Numbered from the stretch's first letter, positions 17,948-27,179 are shown. The stretch: 64,000 bases of DNA from Clostridium sp. CAG:417 (GCA_000432835.1 FR890375.1:352152-416151); one strand, 5' to 3'. Numbers and translations: made by a program. The notes: generated by a model from the sequence alone, not told the origin.

Positions 17948-18607
17948 ATGAGAAATCTGAGAGAGTATAATGAAGATATATTAGATACCTATTATAAATT
18001 AGATAATTATAATGATTTGGCTATGCCATTGTTAGTTTCTTCTAAAAATGACTACTTCAACTCTTTTGAACGAAAGATTTTATATATTGGTCAGGAAACT
18101 AATAGTTGGTTAAATTATGATGGGGAGAATAAATCATTCTGTGTAGATGATGTTGAACAGGCATATTTAAATTTTTTAAGTATGGGTGCTAATAATAAAG
18201 AATTTTGGACTTTTATTAGAAATTGTTTGGAAATATCAAAAGAAAAATTATTAACTAATGTTATTTGGAATAATACTGTTATTTGTGGTAAAAGAATGGG
18301 AATAGGTTTTCCACAAATGAATGAAAAGTTAGAGAAAATAAGTACTCAGTATTTAATTTACTTATACGAATATTTTAAACCAGAATACACAATATTTGTT
18401 AATGGTCCATCAAATCCATACTATAATATAACACAAGAAGTATTAAAGAATATTAATTCATATTTGTGTAATATGTGGCCAACAGGGAAGAATCCTATAT
18501 TATACGATTGTGATAAAAAGATAATATGGACGTATCATCCTAATTATTTGAATAGATCACATTTAAAAGAGGAATCTTTAAATAAAATAAAAAAGATAGT
18601 ACGCTAA
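17948..18607 (+). CDS. uracil-DNA-glycosylase-fold protein (tentative)
   Basis: 219 residues, unknown function. Two short motifs fit the UDG superfamily: ILYIGQETNSW near residue 45 (in place of GQDPY or GEAPG) and WTYHPNYLNRS near the C-terminus (in place of HPSPLN). FVNGPSNPYYN lies between them. Such proteins may act on DNA or may be non-catalytic; the catalytic Asp is not evident. An AGGGG binding site precedes the ATG; TTGATT-16-TAAAAT (17845-17872) could be its promoter. It lies just past the island at tmRNA and converges on the spore/cell-wall cluster. Confidence 0.5.
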   Translation: MRNLREYNEDILDTYYKLDNYNDLAMPLLVSSKNDYFNSFERKILYIGQETNSWLNYDGENKSFCVDDVEQAYLNFLSMGANNKEFWTFIRNCLEISKEKLLTNVIWNNTVICGKRMGIGFPQMNEKLEKISTQYLIYLYEYFKPEYTIFVNGPSNPYYNITQEVLKNINSYLCNMWPTGKNPILYDCDKKIIWTYHPNYLNRSHLKEESLNKIKKIVR

Positions 18608-18645
18608 AAAGATGCTAAATATGAAATTTAACATCTTTTATTTTT
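18607..18645. terminator. bidirectional terminator between convergent genes
   Basis: Imperfect hairpin AAAAGATG-C-TAAAT / ATTTA-A-CATCTTTT with a 5-base loop, flanked by A-run and T-run, ending both the 17948 gene and the minus-strand gene at 18638. Confidence 0.7.
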
Positions 18646-19990
18646 TGGAATACTCTACAATATTAAACCATGTGACTGGATCAATGACACCAGTTGGTTC
18701 TATATTATTAAGAGACTGTATTTTCATTACTGATCTTTCCATAATATCATCAAAAATACCGCTTACTCTCACTCCAGGTATATTACCAAATTTCCTGCAT
18801 ATCTTTAATAAGAAATTTTGTATTATTCTTACATCATCTCCGGTCATACCTAAGGCAAGGATACGGCCTTGAAAGAATTCGTCTGAATATTGAGCATATT
18901 CTTCAGGAATACTTTTAATAATATCTTCATATACTTCTACTATTTTATTCCACGTAGTAGCGTCTACTTCACCTGTGGCAGGCAGATTATATTTGTTTTG
19001 AAAATTAATTACCATTGTTTTGGTATTGTCGTTATAAACACTATTTAATTTTAAACTAGGTAAGTCTGGATCAAAGAAAGCAATTGATGATAGAACATAA
19101 TGTAGAACTTGAACTCCTATTCCAACATCAGAATAACTTAATTTGTTACCATAATCAAAGATTTCTTCTTCTTCTACTATTCCTTCTGAGTAAATATCAT
19201 TTACTCTTTTAACAGCATTATAAATATATTTAATTTTGTACCAAGTTGAATAATCTACAATTCCTGTAGGATTTAAGTTGAATATTTTTTGAAATTCTTT
19301 TACAGCGTCTTCAGTATATTTTCCAAAAACACCATTTATTCTTGGAATTTTTGGAATAGCAGGATAGTTATTAGAGATTCTATTTAATTCTCTTTGAATT
19401 ACTCTGACTTTGTCACCAGCATTTCCAAGTTCTATAGGATAACCAGGGTAGGTACCAATGAGTTCTCCAGTAGGTGCATTTTCAAATATTCTGATATCAT
19501 TTCCATAATAGTATTTTAATATGTCTAATGGTGTTTTATTTTGTTTTGCAAGATCTACGCTTCCCCATTGTGATAGACCATTACATTTTGTATTTCTACC
19601 ATCACAATATATAGCATTAAGTGGTTGAATTTGGCCTTCACGATAAATATAATTGTTAAACAATTGGTCTACTTTTTTTGAAATAGAATCAAAGATTTCT
19701 CTATCTTCAATAAATGTTTGGTCATATGCAGGTAAAGATGTTATATCATATGAATATCCTCTACTTGGATACCATTCGTTATAAATTCTGTTTAAAGCAA
19801 AAGATATTTGAGCTAAAATATTTGCTTCAATGGCGCTATCGGGCCAGGTAGGGTATATTTCACTAGAGGCTACATTTTTTATATAATCTATAAATGAGAT
19901 ACTAATATCTTTAGCCGCCTCAGTTGGTGAACCTAAATGTACTACTATTTCAGTAGGAATGGTAGGATAATTAATTATGTTATGATTCAT
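18638..19990 (-). CDS. SpoIID-like domain protein with three peptidoglycan-binding repeats
   Basis: 450 residues, no obvious signal peptide. The N-terminal half shows SpoIID/LytB features: EANILAQISFALNRIYNEWYPSRGYSYDIT, YDQTFI, then CDGRNTKCNGLSQWGSVDLA and ILKYYYG. Three PG_binding_1 repeats follow (about 190-265, 285-355 and 375-448), each with a GxxGxxVRxIQ..L and a FG.yt..AV..FQ....L..TG.vD..TW pattern. SpoIID cleaves glycan strands during engulfment; this architecture is typical of clostridial spore or cortex proteins. It follows two minus-strand genes that also carry wall-linked domains. Whether it is catalytic here is not certain. Confidence 0.8.
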   Translation of the reverse strand: MNHNIINYPTIPTEIVVHLGSPTEAAKDISISFIDYIKNVASSEIYPTWPDSAIEANILAQISFALNRIYNEWYPSRGYSYDITSLPAYDQTFIEDREIFDSISKKVDQLFNNYIYREGQIQPLNAIYCDGRNTKCNGLSQWGSVDLAKQNKTPLDILKYYYGNDIRIFENAPTGELIGTYPGYPIELGNAGDKVRVIQRELNRISNNYPAIPKIPRINGVFGKYTEDAVKEFQKIFNLNPTGIVDYSTWYKIKYIYNAVKRVNDIYSEGIVEEEEIFDYGNKLSYSDVGIGVQVLHYVLSSIAFFDPDLPSLKLNSVYNDNTKTMVINFQNKYNLPATGEVDATTWNKIVEVYEDIIKSIPEEYAQYSDEFFQGRILALGMTGDDVRIIQNFLLKICRKFGNIPGVRVSGIFDDIMERSVMKIQSLNNIEPTGVIDPVTWFNIVEYSKK

Positions 19991-20004
19991 TTTATCACTC
20001 CTTA

Positions 20005-20385
20005 TTAATTTATTGTGGAAAAAGTAATTGGTTGAATTATTTTCATTCCATCAAAAACAGCAATATCATATTTTTTAATGGCATTTGTTTTGGGATTAGT
20101 TGCGGTTATGATATAGGTTGTGTATATGATATCACTTGCTGATTCAATATCTTTTTTCCCTTTTTTAGCTGGTAAATATATGTCATCAATGATTCCACTA
20201 CTATTGGTTTTCCCTGTAAAAAATACAACCTCATCCCCATTTATTTCTTTAGATATTTCTATTTCAATTCCTTCTAGTGGAAATGCTTGGTTGGCAGCAG
20301 AAACTTGTACTTTTACTGTACCAACTCCGTTATTTTCATATGTAAAATCTGGATATTGTTCACTATCAAACATAACTTTTTTCAT
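20005..20385 (-). CDS. small Ig-like/carboxypeptidase-regulatory-like protein
   Basis: 126 residues. VKVQVSAANQAFPLEGIEIEIS, VFFTGKTNSSGIIDDIYLPA and TTYIITATNPKTNAIKKYDIAVFDG fit a beta-sandwich of the carboxypeptidase-regulatory-like or Ig type: a linear string of strands with a central G-x-T-N-x-x-G-x-I turn. No signal peptide or membrane helix. It is 14 bases upstream of the SpoIID/PG-binding gene and transcribed with it; small proteins of this type precede such genes in Clostridia, and a spore-surface partner role is an inference. Confidence 0.6.
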   Translation of the reverse strand: MKKVMFDSEQYPDFTYENNGVGTVKVQVSAANQAFPLEGIEIEISKEINGDEVVFFTGKTNSSGIIDDIYLPAKKGKKDIESASDIIYTTYIITATNPKTNAIKKYDIAVFDGMKIIQPITFSTIN

Positions 20386-20468
20386 TTTACAATTTTTTGA
20401 TATGATATTTCATATGCTAGAGATAACATATTTAAGAGAAATTCATATCCTCCTTTCATTTTATTTCT

Positions 20469-21308
20469 CTATATAATTAACTGTTGACCTATAGATAGGT
20501 TATTAGAAGTTAAATTATTTTTTCTTTTTATTTCATTTACAGTAGTATTGTATTTTCTTGCTATGCCATATAGATTGTCTCCTTTTTGGACAGTGTAGGT
20601 GATATTTCCTGAGGCATTTGTTGGAATTCTTAATTGTTGACCGATGGACAGGTTATTAGAAGTTAAATTGTTTAAACTTTTTATTTCATTTACAGTAGTA
20701 TTATATTTATTAGCTATACTATATAAATTATCTCCTTTTTGAACGGTGTAGGTGATGTTACTTGATGGAGCTTCGTATTCTTCTCCAAAACACTCTTCTA
20801 TAGTCGATTGATCGCTAGTATCTTCAATTAAAAGAATCTTTCCTATAGTTAAGTTGTTACTCTGAAGATTGTTGTCCCTTTTAATCTTATCAACGGTAGT
20901 ATTATATTTTTTAGCTATATTGTATAAATTGTCTCCTGCTTTTACGGTATAACTTATATATTTTGGCATTACCGTATCATCATTATCTTCAATGTTACAC
21001 GGTATTCTTATCTTTTGGCCTATTGATAGGTTGTTTGTGGTTAAATTATTATATCTTTTTATAGCGTCAACGCTAGTATTATACTTTTTAGCAATTTCAT
21101 ATAGGCTATCTCCCTTTTTTACTGTGTATATTACACATTCATTAGGGTTAGTACCATTATTTTCTGATATAATTAGTACTTGTGATGGTACTATATTGTC
21201 ATTTTTTAAATTATTTAATTCTCTTATTTTTTGAGCACTGGTATTAAACTGTTTTGATATTCCATATAGTGTATCTCCTTTTTTTACTGTGTAGGTTTTA
21301 TTATTCAT
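20469..21308 (-). CDS. five-LysM-repeat protein
   Basis: About 279 residues made almost wholly of five LysM domains (each begins YTVxxGDxLYxIxxxxNT and ends with SIGQxLxIP or similar), at about 6-50, 60-104, 120-162, 187-230 and 236-277. LysM binds N-acetylglucosamine polymers. There is no signal peptide and no catalytic domain, as in spore coat/cortex LysM proteins such as SafA and clostridial relatives. The second ATG is chosen because AGGAG lies 8 bases before it; the first ATG is only 2 bases away. Repeats 4 and 5 are almost identical, indicating recent duplication. It leads the minus-strand cluster with the SpoIID-like gene. Confidence 0.85.
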   Translation of the reverse strand: MNNKTYTVKKGDTLYGISKQFNTSAQKIRELNNLKNDNIVPSQVLIISENNGTNPNECVIYTVKKGDSLYEIAKKYNTSVDAIKRYNNLTTNNLSIGQKIRIPCNIEDNDDTVMPKYISYTVKAGDNLYNIAKKYNTTVDKIKRDNNLQSNNLTIGKILLIEDTSDQSTIEECFGEEYEAPSSNITYTVQKGDNLYSIANKYNTTVNEIKSLNNLTSNNLSIGQQLRIPTNASGNITYTVQKGDNLYGIARKYNTTVNEIKRKNNLTSNNLSIGQQLII

Positions 21309-21432
21309 ATACATTTCTCCTCTAAATAATATTATGTTAAATAATTTAATTTGTTCTATTTTTAGATAATTATTAATTTGCTTGTTATATTTTTTTTGAA
21401 TTAGTTAACAATATTTATGGAGGAGATATTTT

Positions 21433-21654
21433 ATGAATTATGAACAAGTTCCTGATATATTTACAGGAAAAGATTTAGATTATTTATGTGATATGTTTCA
21501 CTGGCATTATGGAGCTTATAAAAAGACGATTAACAGAGTGGATAATGTTTCAGATGAAGAGGTTTCAAATATGATGCAAAAATGTGCAGATATTTTTTAT
21601 GATCATATGCAAATAATTTTGGATACTTTAAATGGAGGTATGACAAATGAATGA
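21433..21654 (+). CDS. small helical protein, CotF-cluster partner
   Basis: 73 residues, acidic and helical (MNYEQVPDIFTGKDLDYLCDMFHWHYGAYKK...). GGAGG precedes the ATG. It overlaps the CotF-type gene that follows by 8 bases. Short helical proteins with a KDLDYLxDMF..N...YK pattern are common partners of CotF coat proteins in spore-formers. Its own family is not certain. Confidence 0.65.
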   Translation: MNYEQVPDIFTGKDLDYLCDMFHWHYGAYKKTINRVDNVSDEEVSNMMQKCADIFYDHMQIILDTLNGGMTNE

Positions 21655-21967
21655 TAATAAAATTTGTAATCCTAAAACAGAAGTTCCTAAGGGATTAGAG
21701 TTAAATGATAAAGACTATGTTGAGAGCATTTTAACTGTTTGTAAAGATTTAGAAAAAAATTTAGTTATAGCTATGAGTGAAGCTAGTCATGAATCTTTAT
21801 ATGAAACTATTTATGAAATGTTTAATGAAATAGCAAATTTACAACGTGAAATATATGAGCTTTGGTTTAGAAAAGGTTGGTTTACTTTAGAAAAAGTAGA
21901 AAATCAGAAGATAATAAATAAATATAATACTTTGAATCAAGAAGTAGTAGATTTAGAAAATGAATAG
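21647..21967 (+). CDS. CotF-family spore coat protein
   Basis: 106 residues. The pattern PKTEVPKGLELNDKDYVESILTVCKDLEKNLVIAMSEASHESLYETIYEMFNEIANLQREIYELWFRKGWFTLEKVENQKI closely follows the CotF/YhcQ family (NDRDYLNDIL..EK.., ALNEASHEELY, LQRELFNLMFKKGWY.LE). These are small four-helix proteins of the spore coat. The AGGAGGT-like site GGAGGTATGACAA in the previous gene precedes the ATG. It implies that the organism carries, or descends from a lineage that carried, sporulation. Confidence 0.85.
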   Translation: MNDNKICNPKTEVPKGLELNDKDYVESILTVCKDLEKNLVIAMSEASHESLYETIYEMFNEIANLQREIYELWFRKGWFTLEKVENQKIINKYNTLNQEVVDLENE

Positions 21968-21993
21968 AACTTTTTAGGAAGTTCTTTTCTTTT
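21967..21993 (+). terminator. terminator of the CotF pair
   Basis: GAACTT / AAGTTC, 6-bp stem with a 6-base loop, then TTTTCTTTT. Confidence 0.8.
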
Positions 21994-22083
21994 GTTAACA
22001 TAATTTTACAGTTATATAAGCGTTTTAATGTAGATTATATAAATTTATGTGTATAATATAATTAGCGGGGAGAATGTGGTATA

Positions 22084-22710
22084 ATGGAGATTTTAACGGG
22101 GTCTATTCAACAATTTTTGGTTGATGTTTTTTCTAAAAATATTGAAAAAGTTGGTTATAGTGATCTATTGTTGGTAGAAAGTCTGACGATAGATGGTAAA
22201 TCCAGTGATGGAAAGAGACAGTTCATATGTTTTGATGAGTTAAAATTATTTAAAAATTTAAAATACTTAGAATTAAGAAATATGGTTATTAGTAATTATA
22301 TGATTGATATTTTAAAGGAAATTACTTATTTACAAAATATTGTATTTATGAATTGTACTTTTAGAAAAAGTATTATTACCTTAAATGTTCTCCAATCTGT
22401 TAATTTAATAAGGGTTGAGTCTTGTAAAAATTTTAGATTAGATTATATCAATAATATTAATATTAATTATTTGACGATTGCTGGAAGTTATATAAAAACA
22501 TTGTTACCATTAAGGGGTTCTCATATTAATGTTTTAGATATTAGTAGAGCAGATTTTGGTGATTTGATAAATTTAGATGAATTAGATTTGCAAAAAATAG
22601 TTGTTGGACATGATGCTTATTTAAAATATGAAGATCTCTTTATGAAATCAAAGATACAGGTTATAGTGATGGCTAATGACGGTTTTTATATAGAAAAGTT
22701 TGCGTATTGA
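22084..22710 (+). CDS. leucine-rich-repeat-like protein
   Basis: 208 residues, probably cytoplasmic. A run of repeats of the kind LKYLELRNMVISN, LQNIVFMNCTFR, VNLIRVESCKNF, INYLTIAGSYI, INVLDISRADFGDLINLDELDL gives six or so LRR-like units, mainly between residues 55 and 185. No enzyme domain and no membrane segment. ATG 22084 with a weak GGGGAG site. LRR proteins of this size are protein-binding scaffolds; a partner is not evident. It converges on pflA; a terminator at 22722 separates them. Confidence 0.6.
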   Translation: MEILTGSIQQFLVDVFSKNIEKVGYSDLLLVESLTIDGKSSDGKRQFICFDELKLFKNLKYLELRNMVISNYMIDILKEITYLQNIVFMNCTFRKSIITLNVLQSVNLIRVESCKNFRLDYINNININYLTIAGSYIKTLLPLRGSHINVLDISRADFGDLINLDELDLQKIVVGHDAYLKYEDLFMKSKIQVIVMANDGFYIEKFAY

Positions 22711-22721
22711 TATAAAAAAAA

Positions 22722-22744
22722 ACAAGAGTTGATTTAACTCTTGT
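22722..22744. terminator. bidirectional terminator, LRR gene and pflA
   Basis: ACAAGAGTT / AACTCTTGT, 9-bp stem with a 5-base loop, A-run on one side and T-run on the other. The pflA stop codon sits at the loop. Confidence 0.8.
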
Positions 22745-23468
22745 TTTTGTATATATTCATGAATTTTTCGTATAGTTTTTGACATTCATCCTTATTCATT
22801 TCAGGAGTATTTTCTAATGGATATGGTATATTCATAGCTATATATTTTTCCCTTCCTAATTTATGATAGGGAAGAAAGTCAATTCTTTCTATATTTTTAA
22901 TAGTTTTTAATTTATTAGAAAGACTTATTAAATATTCATCATTATCCATAATTCCAGGTACTACAACTTGTCTAATCCATACGTTCCTATTACTTTTGTT
23001 AAGAGATCTTATAAATTCATCTGCTTCATCAATATTTCCGCCTGTTAATTCTTTATAATCTTTTTTATTTGTATGTTTGATATCTAAAAGTACCAAGTCA
23101 ACATATTTTAAGATTTCATCATAATTACCAAAACCATGACCGGCGGTATCTAGTGCTATATGAATGTTTTCTTTTTTTAATAGTTTGCATGTTTCAAGTA
23201 GAAACTCTGGTTGAAATAATGGTTCTCCTCCGGAAAAAGTAACACCACCATTATTTTTAAAATAGGGTTTGTTTCGTAATACTTTTTTTACTATTTCTTC
23301 TGGAGTAATGTTATTCTCTTTTTTAGTCCACATTTCAGGATTGTGACAATATTTACATCTTAATCTACATCCATTCATGAAAATAACAGTTCTAATGCCA
23401 GGACCATCTACTAGTCCCATGCTTTCAATTGAATCAATGCTACCTTTAATTATATTAGAATTTTTCAT
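22734..23468 (-). CDS. pflA: pyruvate formate-lyase activating enzyme
   Basis: Radical SAM enzyme that installs the glycyl radical on PflB under anoxia. 244 residues, normal length. SMGLVDGPGIRTVIFMNGCRLRCKYCHNPEMW contains the CxxxCxxC cluster ligand set; VTFSGGEPLFQPEF is the SAM-binding GGE motif; LDTAGHG, VLLDIKHTN, and PYHKLGREKY follow. Its ATG overlaps pflB by 14 bases, so the two genes are one transcription unit. The absence of extra cysteines rules out the glycerol-dehydratase type activases. Confidence 0.97.
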   Translation of the reverse strand: MKNSNIIKGSIDSIESMGLVDGPGIRTVIFMNGCRLRCKYCHNPEMWTKKENNITPEEIVKKVLRNKPYFKNNGGVTFSGGEPLFQPEFLLETCKLLKKENIHIALDTAGHGFGNYDEILKYVDLVLLDIKHTNKKDYKELTGGNIDEADEFIRSLNKSNRNVWIRQVVVPGIMDNDEYLISLSNKLKTIKNIERIDFLPYHKLGREKYIAMNIPYPLENTPEMNKDECQKLYEKFMNIYKNKS

Positions 23469-25692
23469 GGAATGTTCTTGAAATTACTTCTTGTTGTTGT
23501 TTCTTTGTTAATTTGTTAAATCTAACAGCATATCCAGAAACTCTTATTGTTAATAGTGGATATTTGTCAGGGTTATTCATAGCATCGATTAAAGTATCTC
23601 TATTTAGTACATTTACATTTAAGTGATGAGCCCCTTGAGAAAAGTAACCGTCCATTAAATTAACTAAATTTTCAATACGTTCATCTTCTGTTTGTCCTAA
23701 AGCGTTAGGAATAATTGAGAATGTATTTGAGATACCATCTCTACAGCAGTTTGCCCAATCAAGTTTTGCTACTGAGTTAAGTGATGCGATTGCGCCATTT
23801 TGATCTCTTCCGTGCATTGGATTTGCCCCTGGAGCGAAAGGAATACCAGCTTTTCTACCGTCTGGAGTTGCACCAGTATTTGCACCATAAACTACATTTG
23901 ATGTAATTGTAAGTACAGAAAGGGTAGGTTTAGCATTTCTATAACATTGGTGTGATGATAACTCTTTATAGAATTGATCAAGAATTTCTTTTCCTATTTC
24001 ATCTACTCTATCATCATCATTTCCGTATTTTGGATAATCGCCTTCTATTTCGAAGTCTATTGCTATACCTTCTTCATCACGAATAGGTTTTACTTTGGCA
24101 TATTTAATTGCTGATAGGGAATCCACAGCTACTGAGAATCCTGCTACACCGTAAGCCATTAGTCTATTGACATATGTATCATGTAGAGCCATTTGTCCGG
24201 CTTCATAGGCATATTTATCATGCATGTAATGAATTATATTCATAGCATCTGAGTAGATTCTTGCAACTTCATGCATCATTTTGAAATAGCTTTTTTTAAC
24301 TTTTTCATAATCTAATACTTCATCGGTCATTTTCTCAAATCCAGGAATTACTAGTTGACGTTTAACTTCATCAATACCACCATTTATGGAATATAACAAT
24401 GTTTTTGCTAAGTTACAGCGTGCACCGAAAAACTGCATATCTTTTCCTACTCTCATTGCGGATACACAACAAGCGATAGCGTAGTCATCTCCCATACTAG
24501 GACGCATTACGTCATCATTTTCATATTGAATTGAATCAGTAGCTATACTTATTTTAGAACAGTATTTTTTCCAAGATAGGGGTAGTTTTTCTGCCCAAAG
24601 AATAGTCATATTAGGTTCAGGAGCACTTTCTAGATTTTCTAGTGTATGAACTATACGATATGATGTTTTATTAACCATTGATTTTCCTTCAGTAGTTACA
24701 CCACCAAGTGAACAAGTTACCCATGTTGGATCTCCTGAAAATAGTTCATCATATTCTGGTGTTCTTAAATGTCTAGCTGCTCTTAATTTTATTACAAATT
24801 GATCTATTATTTCCTGAATTTCTTCTTCAGTTAATGTTTTATTTTTTAAATCTCTTTCAAAATAAATATCAAAGAAAGCATCAACTCTTCCTAATGACAT
24901 AGCAGCGCCATTATTTTCTTTGATTGCTGCTAGATATCCAAAATAAGTCCATTGAACAGCTTCTTTACCATTTGTTGCTGGTTTTGAGATGTCATAGCCG
25001 TATGTTGCAGCCATATCTTTTATTTCTTTTAATGCTCTATATTGCATTGAGATTTCTTCCCTTAAACGAATTGTTTCATCATCCATAGTAGTTATTTTCA
25101 TATTGTCCCAATCGTTTTTCTTTTGTTCCATTAAATAGTCTATTCCGTATAGAGCTATTCGACGGTAATCACCTATAATTCTTCCGCGTCCATATGCATC
25201 AGGTAATCCTGTTAATAATTTTACATGACGAGCAGTTCTTATTTCTTTAGTATAGGCATCAAATACACCATCGTTATGGGTTTTTACTAAATTGGTTTTA
25301 CTAATGAATTTTTCAAGTTCTGGATTCATTTTATATCCATATGCTTCTAATTCTTGATAAACCATTTTTATTCCGCCTTTTGGAACAATACTTCTTTTTC
25401 CTAGTTTATCAGTTTGAAGACCTACGATTACGTTATCATCTTCACTTATATATCCTGGTTTAAAAGCATTTATTCCAGCAGGAGTGTCTACGTCTATATC
25501 AATAACATGTTTTTTTACTTCTTCTTTGCACATGTCTTCATATACTTTTAAAACTCGTTTAGTTTTTTCGGTTGGTCCATTTAGGAAACTTTCATCACCA
25601 TCATATGGAGTATAGTTTGATTTAATGAAATCACTTACATTAATTTCATTACACCATGTCCCTTCTTTAAAGCCTTTCCAAGCTTCTTGCAT
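23455..25692 (-). CDS. pflB: formate C-acetyltransferase (pyruvate formate-lyase)
   Basis: Glycyl-radical enzyme that splits pyruvate into acetyl-CoA and formate. 745 residues, standard length. The active-site Cys pair is in IACCVSAM, the radical site in LTIRVSGYAVRFNKLTKKQQQEVISRTFH at the C-terminus, and the N-terminus MQEAWKGFKEGTWCNEINVSDFI is canonical. GAAGGAGATG ribosome binding site; a minus-strand TATAAT -10 lies at 25717-25722 but no clear -35. pflA follows in the same unit. Implies fermentative anaerobic growth; formate could feed the fhs gene at 52.8 kb. Confidence 0.98.
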   Translation of the reverse strand: MQEAWKGFKEGTWCNEINVSDFIKSNYTPYDGDESFLNGPTEKTKRVLKVYEDMCKEEVKKHVIDIDVDTPAGINAFKPGYISEDDNVIVGLQTDKLGKRSIVPKGGIKMVYQELEAYGYKMNPELEKFISKTNLVKTHNDGVFDAYTKEIRTARHVKLLTGLPDAYGRGRIIGDYRRIALYGIDYLMEQKKNDWDNMKITTMDDETIRLREEISMQYRALKEIKDMAATYGYDISKPATNGKEAVQWTYFGYLAAIKENNGAAMSLGRVDAFFDIYFERDLKNKTLTEEEIQEIIDQFVIKLRAARHLRTPEYDELFSGDPTWVTCSLGGVTTEGKSMVNKTSYRIVHTLENLESAPEPNMTILWAEKLPLSWKKYCSKISIATDSIQYENDDVMRPSMGDDYAIACCVSAMRVGKDMQFFGARCNLAKTLLYSINGGIDEVKRQLVIPGFEKMTDEVLDYEKVKKSYFKMMHEVARIYSDAMNIIHYMHDKYAYEAGQMALHDTYVNRLMAYGVAGFSVAVDSLSAIKYAKVKPIRDEEGIAIDFEIEGDYPKYGNDDDRVDEIGKEILDQFYKELSSHQCYRNAKPTLSVLTITSNVVYGANTGATPDGRKAGIPFAPGANPMHGRDQNGAIASLNSVAKLDWANCCRDGISNTFSIIPNALGQTEDERIENLVNLMDGYFSQGAHHLNVNVLNRDTLIDAMNNPDKYPLLTIRVSGYAVRFNKLTKKQQQEVISRTFHEKF

Positions 25693-25793
25693 TTTATCAT
25701 CTCCTTCTACGTTATTATTATAACATTTTCATATATTATTTAAACAAATAGGACATAATTTGACAGCGGAATTTTTTGCTAATTAACTATTGC

Positions 25794-25822
25794 TTGAAAG
25801 CCTAAAAAATATGTGTTATTCT
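25794..25822 (+). promoter_or_regulatory. promoter of the 25857 gene
   Basis: TTGAAA, 17-base spacer, TATTCT, 34 bases before the ATG. Confidence 0.5.
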
Positions 25823-25856
25823 GTAATTAGTATTATGTGGTGTGATGGAGGCTAAT

Positions 25857-26168
25857 ATGGATAAAGCAAAAATAATTGAAAACAATATTATAGATCTTAA
25901 AATAGGGCTTGAATTAGCTGAAATTGCTGAAAATGATTTTTTAAAGAACTATAGCGAAAATAGAATTTTATCATTTAATGAAAGTAATGAATATTTATCT
26001 GAATCTGATTTTGCTAAAGCATACGCAATTGATTTAGTTTTATTTATTAATATTAGTAACATTATTAATGACTTAGATAATAAAGATTATTTTAAGTCAA
26101 GACTTATAGATCTTGCTAGTTATTATCCAGAGATAAAAGCAGAGGATGGAGTTAGTGATATAATGTAA
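25857..26168 (+). CDS. hypothetical helical protein
   Basis: 103 residues, not recognised. Acidic and helical; no Cys, no signal peptide and no membrane helix (MDKAKIIENNIIDLKIGLELAEIAE...). ATG 25857 is chosen over the one at 25842 because GGAGG stands 5 bases ahead of it. It has its own promoter and a strong terminator, so it is a monocistronic gene between the divergent pflBA and the convergent yitT. Confidence 0.65.
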   Translation: MDKAKIIENNIIDLKIGLELAEIAENDFLKNYSENRILSFNESNEYLSESDFAKAYAIDLVLFINISNIINDLDNKDYFKSRLIDLASYYPEIKAEDGVSDIM

Positions 26169-26170
26169 AA

Positions 26171-26200
26171 AAATCATGTATGACGTGTAATACATGATTT
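26171..26200. terminator. bidirectional terminator
   Basis: AAATCATGTA / TACATGATTT, 10-bp stem and 10-base loop, with A-run before and T-run after; it serves both the 25857 gene and yitT. Confidence 0.85.
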
Positions 26201-27074
26201 ATTTTTTTGTGACTTTTTTTATTTTTTTAGTTGACTTTATATGATTACCTATTATTTCTGATACATCTGTAATTGTTATAAAAACAGATTCATCGATATC
26301 CTGAGCTATTCTTCTTAGTTCAGGTATTTCTATTCTTGTTAGTACACAATAAAGAACTTCTTTTTTACCAGTTAATAGTCCATCTCCCTTTATAAAAGTT
26401 GCTGTTCGACCTAGTCTTTTATAAATTTCTTTGGAAATATTATCGGCGTTATCTGTTATTATCATGGCGGCTTTTCCCTGTTCTAATCCTTCTGAAACCA
26501 AGTCTATTACTTTGTATGTTATAAAGTATGTTAAAAGTGAATATAAGGCTCTATCAATTCCAAATATTAATCCTGCAATAGTGAAAATTAATAAATTAAA
26601 TATTAAAATTATTTGTCCTACTGATATAGTATGTTTTTTACTAATAACTATAGCTACTGATTCTGTTCCATCTAAACATCCGCCGAATCTAATTACTAAA
26701 CCGGTTCCTAAACCAAGCATTAGTCCGCCATATACTGTTGCAAGTAAGATTTGATTTGTAAGTGGTGGTAGTGATGAAAAAAGAGATAAAAATATACTAT
26801 ATATTACCATACTGTAAATAGCCTTTATGAAAAAATTTTTACCCATATTTTTATAACCAATTATAATAAAGGGAATGTTTAAAACAAAAATTAGATTACT
26901 GATTGCTAATGGTGTAATTTTACTTATTATAATTGAAATACCTGTTATTCCTCCGTCTAAAATGGTGTTTGGTATTAAAATTGTTTCCAAGGCATAGCTA
27001 GCTATTAATATACCTAGAGTGATTATGATATAATCAATGAAAGTCCTAATATTTTTATTTTTAATTTTTTTCAT
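26199..27074 (-). CDS. YitT family membrane protein
   Basis: 291 residues. Five or six membrane helices in the first 200 residues (IIITLGILIASYALETILIP..., ISNLIFVLNIPFIIIGY, GLMLGLGTGLVIRFGGCLDGTESVAI, IILIFNLLIFTIAGLIFG), then a cytoplasmic domain of about 90 residues matching DUF2179 (AAMIITDNADNISKEIYKRLGRTATFIKGDGLLTGKKEVLYCVLTRIEI...). Family function is unknown. Minus-strand GGAGGC binding site. Stands alone. Confidence 0.9.
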   Translation of the reverse strand: MKKIKNKNIRTFIDYIIITLGILIASYALETILIPNTILDGGITGISIIISKITPLAISNLIFVLNIPFIIIGYKNMGKNFFIKAIYSMVIYSIFLSLFSSLPPLTNQILLATVYGGLMLGLGTGLVIRFGGCLDGTESVAIVISKKHTISVGQIILIFNLLIFTIAGLIFGIDRALYSLLTYFITYKVIDLVSEGLEQGKAAMIITDNADNISKEIYKRLGRTATFIKGDGLLTGKKEVLYCVLTRIEIPELRRIAQDIDESVFITITDVSEIIGNHIKSTKKIKKVTKK

Positions 27075-27179
27075 GTTTGCCTCCTATTTTTAGTATACAC
27101 GAAATTTGAGTAAATTTAAAAAAATAATGAAAAATTGAATAGTTTATGTTAAACTAATGATTAATTAAGGAGTTCGGTT

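Noticed and set aside
20469..21308. Periodic DNA repeats at 20.5-21.3 kb as tandem repeat or CRISPR array
   Set aside because: The periodicity is explained by five LysM domains in one coding frame.
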